64,000 bases of DNA from Bradyrhizobium sp. SRL28 (GTDB lineage: Bacteria > Pseudomonadota > Alphaproteobacteria > Rhizobiales > Xanthobacteraceae): positions 744,001-808,000 of the forward strand of contig NZ_JAHEAG010000001.1 in NCBI RefSeq assembly GCF_018596315.1. Reading direction: 5' to 3'. The position numbers and the translations under genes are program-made. How positions within the stretch are numbered: position 1 is the first letter of the stretch; every line of letters begins with the position of its first letter. Shown here piece after piece: positions 44,965 through 53,450 of this stretch. The notes under the pieces are model-generated. The model had not been told where the DNA came from and searched no databases. It saw nothing but the letters and a program-made list of their open reading frames with translations.

Positions 44965-46392
44965 ATGAATATCGTTCAGGGCGCCGTGCCGCCTCTCCCT
45001 CCCGAGTTGATCGCGAAATTTCGTGCTGTTGTCGGCGACAAATATGCCGTGACCGATGCCGCCGATATCGCGCCCTACGTCACCGAGGAACGCGACCTGT
45101 TTCATGGCCGCTCGCCCTTGGTGTTGCGGCCCGGCTCGACGGCGGAAGTGTCCGCGATCTGCAAACTCGCCAGCGAGCACAAAATCGCGCTGGTGCCGCA
45201 GGGCGGCAACACCGGCCTCGTCGGCGGCCAGACCCCGCATCATGGCGAGGTCGTCGTCTCGCTGCGGCGGCTGGACAAGATCCGCGAGATCGATCCCGCT
45301 TCCAACACCATGACGTGCGAGGCCGGCGTAGTGCTGCAGATCGCGCAGCAGCGCGCGGCTGAAGTCGACCGCCTGTTCCCGCTGTCGCTCGGCGCGGAAG
45401 GAAGCTGCACCATCGGCGGCAATCTCTCCACCAATGCCGGCGGCACCGCCGCCTTGGCGTATGGCGTGGCGCGCGAGATGGCGCTCGGGCTGGAGGTGGT
45501 GCTCGCCGATGGCCGGATCCTGAACGGGCTCTCGAAGCTGAAGAAGGACAATACCGGCTACGATTTGCGCAACCTCTTCATCGGCGCCGAGGGCACGCTC
45601 GGCATCATCACCGCGGCGACGCTAAAACTGTTTCCGAAGCCGCACGCGGTGGAGACCGCCTATGTCGGCCTCAAATCGCCGGCAGAGGCGCTGAAGTTGC
45701 TGTCGATCTCGCAGAACGAGGCCGGTGGCAGCCTCACGAGTTTCGAATTGCTCGCCGACATCGCCGTCGACTTCAGTCTGCGCCACGGCATCGACATCCG
45801 CGATCCCCTGGAGAGCAAGCATCCCTGGTACGTGCTGATGGAGTTGTCGTCCTCGCGCGACGACGCCAGCGCGGCGCTGGAGTCCATCCTCGCCAAGGGC
45901 ATGGAGGAAGGCATCGTCGACGACGCCGTGATCGCGGCGAGTCTTTCCCAGCGCGCCGGGTTCTGGAAACTGCGCGACGAGATGTCGGCGGCGCAGAAGC
46001 CGGAAGGCGGCTCGATCAAGCATGATATCTCGGTGCCGGTCGCGGCCGTGCCTGATTTCATCGAAGAAGCCAACGCAGCCGTCGTGAAGCTGATTCCGGG
46101 CTCACGGCCGGTGCCGTTCGGCCACCTCGGCGACGGCAACATCCACTACAATGTCAGTCAGCCGATCGGCGGCAACACGGCCGACTTCATGTCGCGCTGG
46201 CACGAGGTCAACGAGGTCGTGTTTGCGATCGTGCTGCGGATGGGCGGATCGATTTCCGCCGAGCACGGCATCGGCGTGCTCAAGCGCGACGAACTGCCCG
46301 ACGTGAAAGACAAGGTCGCGATCGAGCTGATGCGCGGCGTCAAGGCGATGCTGGATCCCTTGGGCATCATGAATCCGGGCAAGGTGTTGTGA
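44965..46392 (+). CDS. FAD-linked 2-hydroxyacid dehydrogenase (GlcD/D-2-hydroxyglutarate dehydrogenase-like)
   Basis: This is a 475-residue oxidase of the FAD-binding PCMH type, acting on D-lactate, D-2-hydroxyglutarate or a related acid. FAD-binding motifs include ALVPQGGNTGLVGGQTP and GSCTIGGNLSTNAGGTAALA. The C-terminal FAD-oxidase domain has the metal/substrate signature VPFGHLGDGNIHYNVSQP and SAEHGIGVLKRDELPD, ending LDPLGIMNPGKVL. The start at 44965 is preferred, though the frame opens at 44941. It overlaps the next gene by 4 bases (GTGA), indicating an operon with the GNAT protein. Confidence 0.92.
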   Translation: MNIVQGAVPPLPPELIAKFRAVVGDKYAVTDAADIAPYVTEERDLFHGRSPLVLRPGSTAEVSAICKLASEHKIALVPQGGNTGLVGGQTPHHGEVVVSLRRLDKIREIDPASNTMTCEAGVVLQIAQQRAAEVDRLFPLSLGAEGSCTIGGNLSTNAGGTAALAYGVAREMALGLEVVLADGRILNGLSKLKKDNTGYDLRNLFIGAEGTLGIITAATLKLFPKPHAVETAYVGLKSPAEALKLLSISQNEAGGSLTSFELLADIAVDFSLRHGIDIRDPLESKHPWYVLMELSSSRDDASAALESILAKGMEEGIVDDAVIAASLSQRAGFWKLRDEMSAAQKPEGGSIKHDISVPVAAVPDFIEEANAAVVKLIPGSRPVPFGHLGDGNIHYNVSQPIGGNTADFMSRWHEVNEVVFAIVLRMGGSISAEHGIGVLKRDELPDVKDKVAIELMRGVKAMLDPLGIMNPGKVL

Positions 46393-46850
46393 TTGTGCCT
46401 GTGACGAAGACGATTCCCGCGCTCGCCGTCGCCGACATTGCGGATGCCGACGTCGCCGCTGTCATCGCGCTGTGGCAGGCCTGCGGCCTGACGCGGCCGT
46501 GGAACGATCCCGCCGCCGACATCGCGCTCGCCCGGCGCGAGCCGAATTCAACAATCCTGATCGGCCGCGACGGTGACGCGATCGTGGCGACCGTGATGGT
46601 CGGCCATGACGGCCATCGCGGCTGGGTCTATTACGTCGCCGCAGATCCCAAGCTTCGTGCGAAAGGCTATGGCCGCGCCATCATGAACGCAGCCGAGGAC
46701 TGGCTGCGCGCGACCGGCATTCCAAAACTGCAATTGCTGGTTCGGCGCGAAAACGCCGGCGTCGCCGCGTTCTATCAGTCGATCGGCTACGAAGAGGCCC
46801 AGACCATCGTGTTCGCCAAATGGCTCGACGGCCGCGAGCCGCCGCGGTGA
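46389..46850 (+). CDS. GNAT-family acetyltransferase (YpeA-like)
   Basis: This is a 153-residue N-acetyltransferase. The acetyl-CoA loop is VYYVAADPKLRAKGYGRAIM (consensus R/Q-x-x-G-x-G/A), followed by LQLLVRRENAGVAAFYQSIG typical of the family C-terminal strand-helix. The start is a GTG that overlaps the previous stop. The acceptor is unknown. Confidence 0.9.
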   Translation: MIVPVTKTIPALAVADIADADVAAVIALWQACGLTRPWNDPAADIALARREPNSTILIGRDGDAIVATVMVGHDGHRGWVYYVAADPKLRAKGYGRAIMNAAEDWLRATGIPKLQLLVRRENAGVAAFYQSIGYEEAQTIVFAKWLDGREPPR

Positions 46851-46864
46851 GCTGAAGGATTTCC

Positions 46865-47446
46865 ATGACCATCTCCGATCGCGTCCGCGTCAAGAACGTC
46901 CATGTGCTCTCCGACCGGCATTATCGGCTGGAGGAAGTCGAGTTCGACTATCGCCGCGGCAACGGCGAATGGCAGACGCAGAAGCGGGAAGTGTTTGAGC
47001 GCGGTCATGCCGCGACGCTGTTGCCCTATAATCTCGCCAGCCGCAGCGTTGTGCTGACGCGGCAGTTCCGGCTGCCGCCCTACCGTGCCGGTCACGACGA
47101 TTTCATGATCGAGGCCGCCGCCGGCATGCTCGACGACGCTTCGCCGGAGGAGCGCATTCGCGCGGAGGCCGAGGAAGAAATCGGCTACCGGCTGGGCGAG
47201 GTCCGCAAGATATTCGAAGCCTTCATGAGCCCGGGTGCGGTCACCGAGAAACTGCACTTCTTCGTCGCCGAATATGAAGCGGTGATGCGGATCGGCGACG
47301 GCGGCGGGCTCGCCGACGAAGGCGAGGACATCGAGGTGCTGGAACTGCCGATCGATCAGGCGCTCGCGATGATATCAGATGGCCGCATCGTGGATGCGAA
47401 AACCATCATGCTGCTGCAGTACGCCGCGCTGAGTATTTTTAAGTGA
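46865..47446 (+). CDS. Nudix hydrolase, NudK/ADP-sugar pyrophosphatase-like
   Basis: This is a 193-residue pyrophosphohydrolase for nucleoside-diphosphate sugars. The N-terminal strand-rich part (VLSDRHYRLEEVEFDYRRG, REVFERGHAATLLPYN) matches the NudK/ADP-sugar branch. The Nudix box reads GMLDDASPEERIRAEAEEEIGY (positions 47128-47193). It fits GX5EX7-x-E-x-x-EE-x-G with the usual Arg shifted, and the metal-binding Glu residues are present. It starts 15 bases after the GNAT gene and ends at the large REP palindrome. Confidence 0.88.
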   Translation: MTISDRVRVKNVHVLSDRHYRLEEVEFDYRRGNGEWQTQKREVFERGHAATLLPYNLASRSVVLTRQFRLPPYRAGHDDFMIEAAAGMLDDASPEERIRAEAEEEIGYRLGEVRKIFEAFMSPGAVTEKLHFFVAEYEAVMRIGDGGGLADEGEDIEVLELPIDQALAMISDGRIVDAKTIMLLQYAALSIFK

Positions 47447-47451
47447 GAACC

Positions 47452-47534
47452 GTAGGGTGGGCAAAGCGCAGCGTGCCCACCATTCTTACGATTTTGGGCC
47501 GGATGGTGGGCACGCTTCGCTTTGCCCACCCTAC
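47452..47534. repeat. REP-type inverted repeat / bidirectional hairpin
   Basis: Two 32-base arms (47452-47483 and 47503-47534) are complementary with one mismatch. They start gtagggtgggcaaagcg and end ccaccctac. The type gtagggtgggcaaag is familiar from Bradyrhizobium intergenic regions. It lies between the convergent Nudix and SRAP genes and may act as a bidirectional terminator. Confidence 0.8.
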
Positions 47535-47546
47535 AAATACTGCGCT

Positions 47547-48311
47547 TCAAAACAACGAGCCCTGCCCGTCATCTTCCGGCGCCGCCGTCGCCTTGCGCGA
47601 CGCAGCCCGCTTCGCAGGCTTCGGCTCCTCCGCCGCCCGCTCTTCGTCGGTGATCGGCAGCACCAATTGCGCGTCGTCATTGACGACGCGATTGACGCGG
47701 GTGGAAATCTCGTGCCAGGCGAACTCGCCTTCGGCCGGCCCACGCAGCAGCGGCATCACATCCTCGGCGTCGTTGGTGCGGCCGTCGAGCCAGCGTTCGA
47801 ATTCCTCAGGCGCGATCGTCACGGGCACGCGGTGATGCAGCACGGCGAGATCGCGGCTGGCCGGTGCGGTGACGATGGCGACGCTGTCGGTCTCCTCGCC
47901 GTTCGGCCCCATCCAGGTTTCAGCAAGCGCGGCAAAACCCACGGGACGGCCATCGCGGCGATGGATGAAAAACGGCCGCTTGCGGCCGCTCGCATCCTGC
48001 CATTCGTAATAGCCGTCGGCCGGAATCAGACACCGCCGCCGCTTGATGGCATTCTTGAACGCAGGCTTATCGAGAATCGTCTCGGAGCGCGCGTTGATCA
48101 GCAGCGTAAATTTACGGGGATCCTTCACCCACGACGGAATCAGTCCCCAGCGCATCAGCCGGAAATGGCGGCCGCCATTTTCCAGAATCACAACCGGAAC
48201 TGGCTGAGTAGGCGCGATATTATACCGCGGCGGGAAATTAGGCTGCTCGATATAGCCGAATATCTGCCGGAGCGCTTCGGGTGGCGAGGTAATTACAAAA
48301 CGTCCGCACAT
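47547..48311 (-). CDS. yedK: SOS response-associated peptidase (SRAP/YedK, HMCES family)
   Basis: This protein crosslinks to abasic sites in single-stranded DNA through its N-terminal cysteine. MCGRFVITS gives the catalytic Cys2. The Asn (TLLINARSET), the Glu (IPADGYYEWQD) and the His (VLHHRVPVTI) of the active site are all present. The protein is 254 residues, with a basic C-terminal tail. It converges with the Nudix gene. Confidence 0.96.
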   Translation of the reverse strand: MCGRFVITSPPEALRQIFGYIEQPNFPPRYNIAPTQPVPVVILENGGRHFRLMRWGLIPSWVKDPRKFTLLINARSETILDKPAFKNAIKRRRCLIPADGYYEWQDASGRKRPFFIHRRDGRPVGFAALAETWMGPNGEETDSVAIVTAPASRDLAVLHHRVPVTIAPEEFERWLDGRTNDAEDVMPLLRGPAEGEFAWHEISTRVNRVVNDDAQLVLPITDEERAAEEPKPAKRAASRKATAAPEDDGQGSLF

Positions 48312-48373
48312 TATCTGACCAGGATAAGCCGCTGTTTAACGTGTGTTAACCCCAGATGTTAACAGTGGAACAG

Positions 48374-48889
48374 ATGACCTCCATGGCCGCCACAGAAGTT
48401 CGATCCGATCGCCCGATGCCACCACCGACGACGGCCCGTATCGACGAGGCGCGTGCGGAGCAACTGCGCGCGGCCAATATCAATCCGCGCACCGGGCTCG
48501 CCACCGACTACCTGAATCATTTCAACGAAGCCATCATGTTGCTCGAAATGGTTCCGGACATGCCGGAATGCGCGGAGGATTTCCTCACCTGGACCCCGCT
48601 GTCCTACGCCGAGCATTTCTGGGCCTCCAACTTCAAGGCCCGCGACCTCGCGATCGAGGCCTATGAATGCGCCGACCCCAAGGTCCGTGCCCATTTCGAC
48701 AATCTCACGGCTACCATGACCTCGATCCTGACCGCGGTGGGCCAGGCGATGCGCGAGGCCCAGCAGGACAAGACCCGCTCCACGCTGGCCGAGCAAGCCA
48801 CCGCCTGGGTCAAGCCGCTGGTGGCGCTGGCCGGCGGCATCATCAACGGCAACGCCGAGAACGACGTCGAAGCGGTCATGTCGAACTAG
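48374..48889 (+). CDS. Conserved hypothetical protein (171 aa)
   Basis: This looks like a conserved protein of the Bradyrhizobium group without known function. It is mostly helical: LRAANINPRTGLATDYLNHF, NEAIMLLEMVPDMPECAEDF and EHFWASNFKARDLAIEAYE. The C-terminal helices AHFDNLTATMTSILTAVGQA and TAWVKPLVALAGGIINGN are amphipathic. No signal peptide. An ATG at 48356 is an alternative start. It is the first gene after the divergent SRAP gene. Confidence 0.7.
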   Translation: MTSMAATEVRSDRPMPPPTTARIDEARAEQLRAANINPRTGLATDYLNHFNEAIMLLEMVPDMPECAEDFLTWTPLSYAEHFWASNFKARDLAIEAYECADPKVRAHFDNLTATMTSILTAVGQAMREAQQDKTRSTLAEQATAWVKPLVALAGGIINGNAENDVEAVMSN

Positions 48890-48981
48890 CCACCCCACGC
48901 TTCGCATCCACCCGCCGCATTAGACCTGCGCGAACCGATCGGGCATGATCACAGCAAGTTCCCTGCTTACCGGATCACCCC

Positions 48982-49446
48982 TTGGCTTCCCCTGTCCAGC
49001 CGACCCACCCCCAGCTTGCCGTCAGCGGCGCGATCTTCCGTGACGGCAAGGTCCTGCTGGTCCGCCGCGCCCGCTCGCCCGGCAAGGGATTCTACTCGTT
49101 CCCCGGCGGCCGGGTCGAATTCGGCGAATCCGTGCAGTCAGCGCTTCACCGCGAGGTGGATGAGGAAACCGGCCTGAAAATCGAGATTCTGGGCCTGGCC
49201 GGCTGGCGCGAAGTGCTGCCCGGGGCCGGCGGAAGCGGCGGGCACTACGTGATCATGTCATTCGCCGCACGCTGGACGGCCAGAGAGCCAGTCCTGAACG
49301 ACGAGCACGACGATTTCAAATGGCTGGCGCCGGATGCGCTCGGCGACCTCAAGGTAACCGGCGGCCTCCTGGATGTCATCGAGGCCGCCCGGAAGCTGGT
49401 CCAGGCGGCCGTTCCAGGGCCTCACACCTTGCCTCGGGCGTATTGA
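48982..49446 (+). CDS. Nudix hydrolase (MutT/ADP-ribose type)
   Basis: This is a 154-residue hydrolase. The perfect Nudix box reads GRVEFGESVQSALHREVDEE followed by TGL, with all metal-binding Glu residues. The preceding SFPGG loop and the first strand (AVSGAIFRDGKVLLVRRARS) are typical. The start is a TTG at 48982. It is followed 21 bases later by the TIGR02301-type gene. Confidence 0.9.
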   Translation: MASPVQPTHPQLAVSGAIFRDGKVLLVRRARSPGKGFYSFPGGRVEFGESVQSALHREVDEETGLKIEILGLAGWREVLPGAGGSGGHYVIMSFAARWTAREPVLNDEHDDFKWLAPDALGDLKVTGGLLDVIEAARKLVQAAVPGPHTLPRAY

Positions 49447-49466
49447 GGGGGCATATCGGCCCTCAA

Positions 49467-49844
49467 ATGCTCAAGCACGCCCTCGCCGCCCTCATCCTCA
49501 TCTCGGCGTTCCATGTGGCCCCCGCGCGGGCCCAGGATGCCGCCGCGCCGTTTGACGGCGACCTGCAGCGGCTGGCCGAGATTCTCGGCACCCTGCACTA
49601 TCTCCGGGGCATTTGCGGCTCCAATGAAGGGGCGAAATGGCGCAACGAAATGCAGGCGCTGATCGACGCCGAAACCCCTTCCGGCGACCGCCGCGCCCGC
49701 ATGATCGCGGGCTTCAACCGGGGCTATAATGGCTTCCAGCAGACCTACCGGACCTGCACGCCCGCAGCCACCGTTGCGATCCGCAGGTATATCGAGGAAG
49801 GCTCGAAGATTTCGCGCGACCTCACCGCGCGCTACGCGAATTGA
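49467..49844 (+). CDS. TIGR02301-family secreted protein
   Basis: This is a 125-residue periplasmic protein of a small alphaproteobacterial family. The signal peptide is MLKHALAALILISAFHVAPA, cleaved near ARAQ. The mature part is helical with a conserved Cys pair (LHYLRGICGSNEGAKW and YRTCTPAATVAIRRYIEEG). The open frame begins upstream at 49320, but the ATG at 49467 gives the signal peptide. Function unknown. Confidence 0.85.
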   Translation: MLKHALAALILISAFHVAPARAQDAAAPFDGDLQRLAEILGTLHYLRGICGSNEGAKWRNEMQALIDAETPSGDRRARMIAGFNRGYNGFQQTYRTCTPAATVAIRRYIEEGSKISRDLTARYAN

Positions 49845-49847
49845 ACC

Positions 49848-50486
49848 ATGGACACGATCTATTTCGACCTCGACGGAACGCTGACGGACCCCAAGCCGGG
49901 CATCACCCGTTCGATCCAATACGCGCTGCAAAGGCTCGATCATCCCACGATGCCGACCGAGGACGAACTGACCTGGTGCATCGGCCCGCCGCTGCGCACG
50001 AGCTTTGTGAGATTGCTCGGCGGCGATCACTCCGCCGATCGCGCGGTCGCGCTCTACCGTGAGCGATTTTCCGACGTCGGCCTCTATGAGAACCGCGTTT
50101 ACGACGGCATCAGCGAGGTGCTGACGACGCTCCGCGCGTCCGGCCACCGGCTGTTCGTCGCCACCAGCAAGGCGCACGTGTTCGCCGACCGCATCATCGA
50201 CCATTTCGGCCTGCGCCATCATTTCGAGCGCGTGTTCGGTGCCGAGCTCGACGGCACCCGCGTGGAAAAGTCGCATCTGCTGGAATACGCGCTGAAGGAG
50301 ACGTCGGTCGATCCCGCCAAAACCCTGATGATCGGCGACCGCAGCCACGACATGATCGGCGCCAAGAACAACGGCATGAAGGGCATCGGCGTATTGTACG
50401 GCTACGGCAGCCGGGACGAGTTGCTGGAGGCCGGCGCGCAGCATGTTTGCGCGACGCCGGCCGCGATTCTCGATTGCATTCCGTGA
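49848..50486 (+). CDS. HAD-superfamily hydrolase, phosphoglycolate phosphatase-like
   Basis: This is a 212-residue phosphatase. Motif I is YFDLDGTLTD (nucleophile and acid Asp), motif II is LFVATSKAH, motif III the Lys of VEKSHLLEYAL, and motif IV LMIGDRSHDMIGAKNNGM. The alpha-helical cap lies in residues 15-80. It begins 4 bases after the TIGR02301 gene. The Gph-like class suggests removal of phosphoglycolate or a similar small phosphate ester. Confidence 0.92.
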   Translation: MDTIYFDLDGTLTDPKPGITRSIQYALQRLDHPTMPTEDELTWCIGPPLRTSFVRLLGGDHSADRAVALYRERFSDVGLYENRVYDGISEVLTTLRASGHRLFVATSKAHVFADRIIDHFGLRHHFERVFGAELDGTRVEKSHLLEYALKETSVDPAKTLMIGDRSHDMIGAKNNGMKGIGVLYGYGSRDELLEAGAQHVCATPAAILDCIP

Positions 50487-50637
50487 AACGCGCGGGAACT
50501 TTGTCGCCGCCCGAAATTCGTGCAGCGCCGTTAACCTTTCCTAAAGATGTGACCTAGGCGCACCCGCGGCGCATGCTACAGCTTGTCGCGTTAGGATGCG
50601 TTCCGCCCTGGTTCGCGCGCAGATTTCGTTGAGCTTC

Positions 50638-50904
50638 ATGAGCCGCCCAGCCTCCTTCTCGATCGCCCGCGACCCGCTTCCCGACCTCGAGCAGAAGCAG
50701 ACTGCCCTGAGCTACTTGAACGAAGCCTGGGCGGAAGCGCGGCACGAGGGCGTCGATGGCGACTGCCTCGCGCAGGCAAGCCTGTTCACGGCGCTGGCCG
50801 AACTGGTCTCGACCTACGGCGAGGATGCGGTGGCGAAGTTCGCGGAAGGTCTCTCGGCGCGCGTGCGCAACGGCGAGTTTTCGCTGAAGCTCGCGAAGCA
50901 GTAG
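50638..50904 (+). CDS. Conserved hypothetical protein (88 aa)
   Basis: This small helical protein is of a type I recognise as common in Bradyrhizobium relatives: MSRPASFSIARDPLPDLEQK, LSYLNEAWAEARHEGVDGD and LAQASLFTALAELVSTYGED. No signal or membrane segment. An in-frame upstream ATG at 50596 is possible, but 50638 gives the usual start. Function unknown. Confidence 0.7.
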   Translation: MSRPASFSIARDPLPDLEQKQTALSYLNEAWAEARHEGVDGDCLAQASLFTALAELVSTYGEDAVAKFAEGLSARVRNGEFSLKLAKQ

Positions 50905-50928
50905 GAACTCGCGCCAAGCCTCAAGCTG

Positions 50929-51035
50929 TCATCGCCCGGCTTGACCGGGCGACCCAGTACGCCGCGGCCTCTCGGTTCAATCGCTATCGTCTCTGGAATA
51001 CTGGATCACCCGCCTTCGCGGGTGACGACGACTGT
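50929..51035. repeat. Bradyrhizobium-type intergenic repeat with hairpins
   Basis: This block includes gcccggcttgaccgggc (a 6-bp hairpin) and cccgccttcgcgggtga (another) in the order seen in a repeat common between genes in this bacterial group. It lies between a plus-strand gene end and a minus-strand gene end, so it may serve as a bidirectional terminator. Confidence 0.65.
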
Positions 51036-51076
51036 GGTTGGCGCAACGCCCTGCCCTCGCCCGACAGCAGAAACTC

Positions 51077-52411
51077 TCACGCCTTCAGCGTCTCCAGGAA
51101 CTGCACCGGCTCGCCGGTTGACGGCATCGTCACCTCGCCCTGCCACATCACGCGGCTGCCGCGCACGAAGGTGCCGACCGGCCAGCCGGTGACGCGCACG
51201 CCGTCATAGGGCGTCCAGCCCGCGCGCGAGGCGATCCATTTATTGGTGATGGTCTCGCTTCGCTTGAGATCGACGATGGTGAAGTCGGCGTCATAACCCG
51301 CCGCGATGCGGCCCTTGCAGGCGATGTTGTAGAGACGCGCGGGGCCGGCGCTCGTCAGATCGACGAAGCGCGCCAGCGACAACCGCCCGGCATTGACGTG
51401 GTCCAGCATCAGCGGCACCAGCGTCTGCACCCCGGTCATGCCAGAGGGTGAAGCGGGATAGGTCTTGGCCTTTTCCTCAAGGGTATGTGGCGCGTGGTCG
51501 GAGCCGAGCACGTCGATGATGCCCTGCTCGATGCCGTACCAGATGCCGTCGCGGTGATCGGCCGAGCGCACCGGTGGATTCATCTGCGCAAGCGTGCCGA
51601 GCCGCTCGTAGCATTCGGGCGCCACCATGGTGAGGTGATGCGGCGTCGCCTCGCAGGAGGCGACATCCTTGTGGTCGCGCAGATACTCGATCTCCTGTTT
51701 GGTGGAGATATGCAGGACGTGGATGCGCTTTCCCGTTTCGCGCGCAAGATTGACCAGCCGCTGGGTCGCCATCAGAGCGGCGGTCTCGTCGCGCCACACC
51801 GGATGCGAGCGCGGATCGCCCTCGACGCGGATCGGCTTGCGCTCGTTGAGGCGATATTCGTCCTCGGCGTGAAAGGCGGCGCGGCGGCGGATCACCTGAA
51901 ATATGCGTCGCAGGCTTTCGTCGTCCTCGACCAGCAACGCACCGGTGGAGGAGCCGATAAATACCTTCACGCCTGCGCAGCCTGGTGCGCGTTCAAGCTC
52001 AGGCAAATCCTGAACGTTTTCGCGGGTGCCTCCGATAAAGAACGCAAAATCGCAATGCATGCGATGGTGGCCAGCCTTGATCTTGGCGGTGAACGTCTCC
52101 TCGGTGACTGTGAGCGGGTTGGTGTTCGGCATCTCGAACACCGCGGTGACGCCGCCCATCACGGCGCTGCGCGATCCGGTTTCAAGATCTTCCTTGTGCG
52201 TCAGCCCGGGCTCGCGGAAATGAACCTGCGTGTCCATCACACCGGGCAGGATGTGCAGGCCCTTGCAGTCGATCGTCTCGCCGGCGGAAGCCTGTCCCAG
52301 CCCGCCGATCGCGGCGATCCGGCCATTGGAGATGCCGATATCGCGGATGCCCTCGCCGTCCTGATTGACCACGGTGCCGGATTTTAGAATGGTGTCAAAT
52401 CGTTGATTCAT
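51077..52411 (-). CDS. Dihydroorotase-like amidohydrolase with Gln in the HxH motif
   Basis: This is a 444-residue metal-dependent cyclic amidohydrolase annotated by family as dihydroorotase (class I). The usual first metal motif HxH reads Q62-V-H64 (codon CAG confirmed on the minus strand), so one metal-ligand His is replaced. The other ligands are present: the carboxylated Lys in GVKVFIGSSTG, His in HVLHISTKQE, His in EATPHHLT and Asp in LGSDHAPH. The start at 52411 (MNQRFD) replaces the longer frame to 52471. It is divergent from ygfZ. Because of the Gln, activity on dihydroorotate should be tested rather than assumed; related rhizobial proteins are, as I recall, of the same kind. Confidence 0.85.
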   Translation of the reverse strand: MNQRFDTILKSGTVVNQDGEGIRDIGISNGRIAAIGGLGQASAGETIDCKGLHILPGVMDTQVHFREPGLTHKEDLETGSRSAVMGGVTAVFEMPNTNPLTVTEETFTAKIKAGHHRMHCDFAFFIGGTRENVQDLPELERAPGCAGVKVFIGSSTGALLVEDDESLRRIFQVIRRRAAFHAEDEYRLNERKPIRVEGDPRSHPVWRDETAALMATQRLVNLARETGKRIHVLHISTKQEIEYLRDHKDVASCEATPHHLTMVAPECYERLGTLAQMNPPVRSADHRDGIWYGIEQGIIDVLGSDHAPHTLEEKAKTYPASPSGMTGVQTLVPLMLDHVNAGRLSLARFVDLTSAGPARLYNIACKGRIAAGYDADFTIVDLKRSETITNKWIASRAGWTPYDGVRVTGWPVGTFVRGSRVMWQGEVTMPSTGEPVQFLETLKA

Positions 52412-52558
52412 CGGAGCTTCAAAGATCCTTACGCCCGCCTGAGGCTCTCGCACAGGCCTTGTTGGCGGCACCTTAGCGCCTTAACTTCGCATGGGATATC
52501 CGTCACCTGCGTTTCCCCAGGAACTTCAAAAACACGTCAAAAGAGGCCGATTTATCTT

Positions 52559-53440
52559 ATGAAAGCAGCGTTTCTTCCGGACCGGGGCGTGGTCAAGGTC
52601 AGCGGTGAGGATGCCCGCACCTTCCTCAACGGCCTCGTCACCACAGACGTCACGCCGCTGCAGCCCGGCCTTGGCCGGTTCGGTGCGCTGTTGACGCCGC
52701 AGGGCAAGATCACGTTCGACTTCCTGATCACCGAAGCCCCGGCCGGCCATGGCGGCGGCTTCCTGATCGATGCGCCCCGCGCGCTGGCGCAGAACCTCGC
52801 CGACAAGCTTGGCTTCTACAAGCTGCGCGCCAAGGTCGCGGTGGAGAACATCTCCGACAGCATGGGCGTGCTGGCGGTATGGGACGGCGAGCCCGCGACG
52901 AAGCCCGATCTGGCTTTTGCCGATCCGCGGCTTGAGGCGCTGGGCTGGCGGATTCTCGTGCCCGAAGATCTCAAGCAGAAGGTGGCCGACCTGATCGGCG
53001 CCGATCTCGTCGACAGCGAGGCCTATGAGGCCCATCGCATCGCCTCGGGCGTGCCGCGCGGCGGGCTCGACTTCATGTACAGCGACGCATTTCCGCACGA
53101 GACCAACATGGATCGCCTGCACGGCGTCGATTTCGACAAGGGCTGCTATGTCGGACAGGAAGTGGTGTCGCGGATGCAGCATCGCGGCACCGCGCGCACC
53201 CGGATCGTGCGGGTCACGCTCGAGGACTTTTCGCCGGAGACCGGCGTTGCCGTTCTCGGCGGCGACAAGCAGGTCGGCACCATGGGATCGACCGCCGGCG
53301 GCCACGGCCTCGCGCTGGTCCGGATCGATCGCGTTGCCGACGCGCTCGATGCGGGACTTGCGTTGACGGCCGGTGGCCTTGCGATCCGGCTGACCGATCC
53401 GAACGACGTTCGCACCCCGCCGAAGCAGACCGTCGCATGA
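52559..53440 (+). CDS. ygfZ: Folate-binding iron-sulfur maturation protein YgfZ (GcvT-like)
   Basis: This is a 293-residue tetrahydrofolate-dependent protein that helps maintain certain Fe-S enzymes. The signature DKGCYVGQEVVSRMQHRG (KGCYxGQE with the essential Cys) is present near residue 200. The GcvT-like fold starts VVKVSGEDARTFLNGLVTTD. The frame opens upstream at 52403 but the ATG at 52559 is the correct start. It precedes the glycosylase gene by 10 bases. Confidence 0.92.
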   Translation: MKAAFLPDRGVVKVSGEDARTFLNGLVTTDVTPLQPGLGRFGALLTPQGKITFDFLITEAPAGHGGGFLIDAPRALAQNLADKLGFYKLRAKVAVENISDSMGVLAVWDGEPATKPDLAFADPRLEALGWRILVPEDLKQKVADLIGADLVDSEAYEAHRIASGVPRGGLDFMYSDAFPHETNMDRLHGVDFDKGCYVGQEVVSRMQHRGTARTRIVRVTLEDFSPETGVAVLGGDKQVGTMGSTAGGHGLALVRIDRVADALDAGLALTAGGLAIRLTDPNDVRTPPKQTVA

Positions 53441-53450
53441 GCAAATTCCT

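Noticed and set aside
49422..50444. 340-codon minus-strand frame
   Set aside because: Shadow of the TIGR02301 and HAD hydrolase genes on the plus strand.
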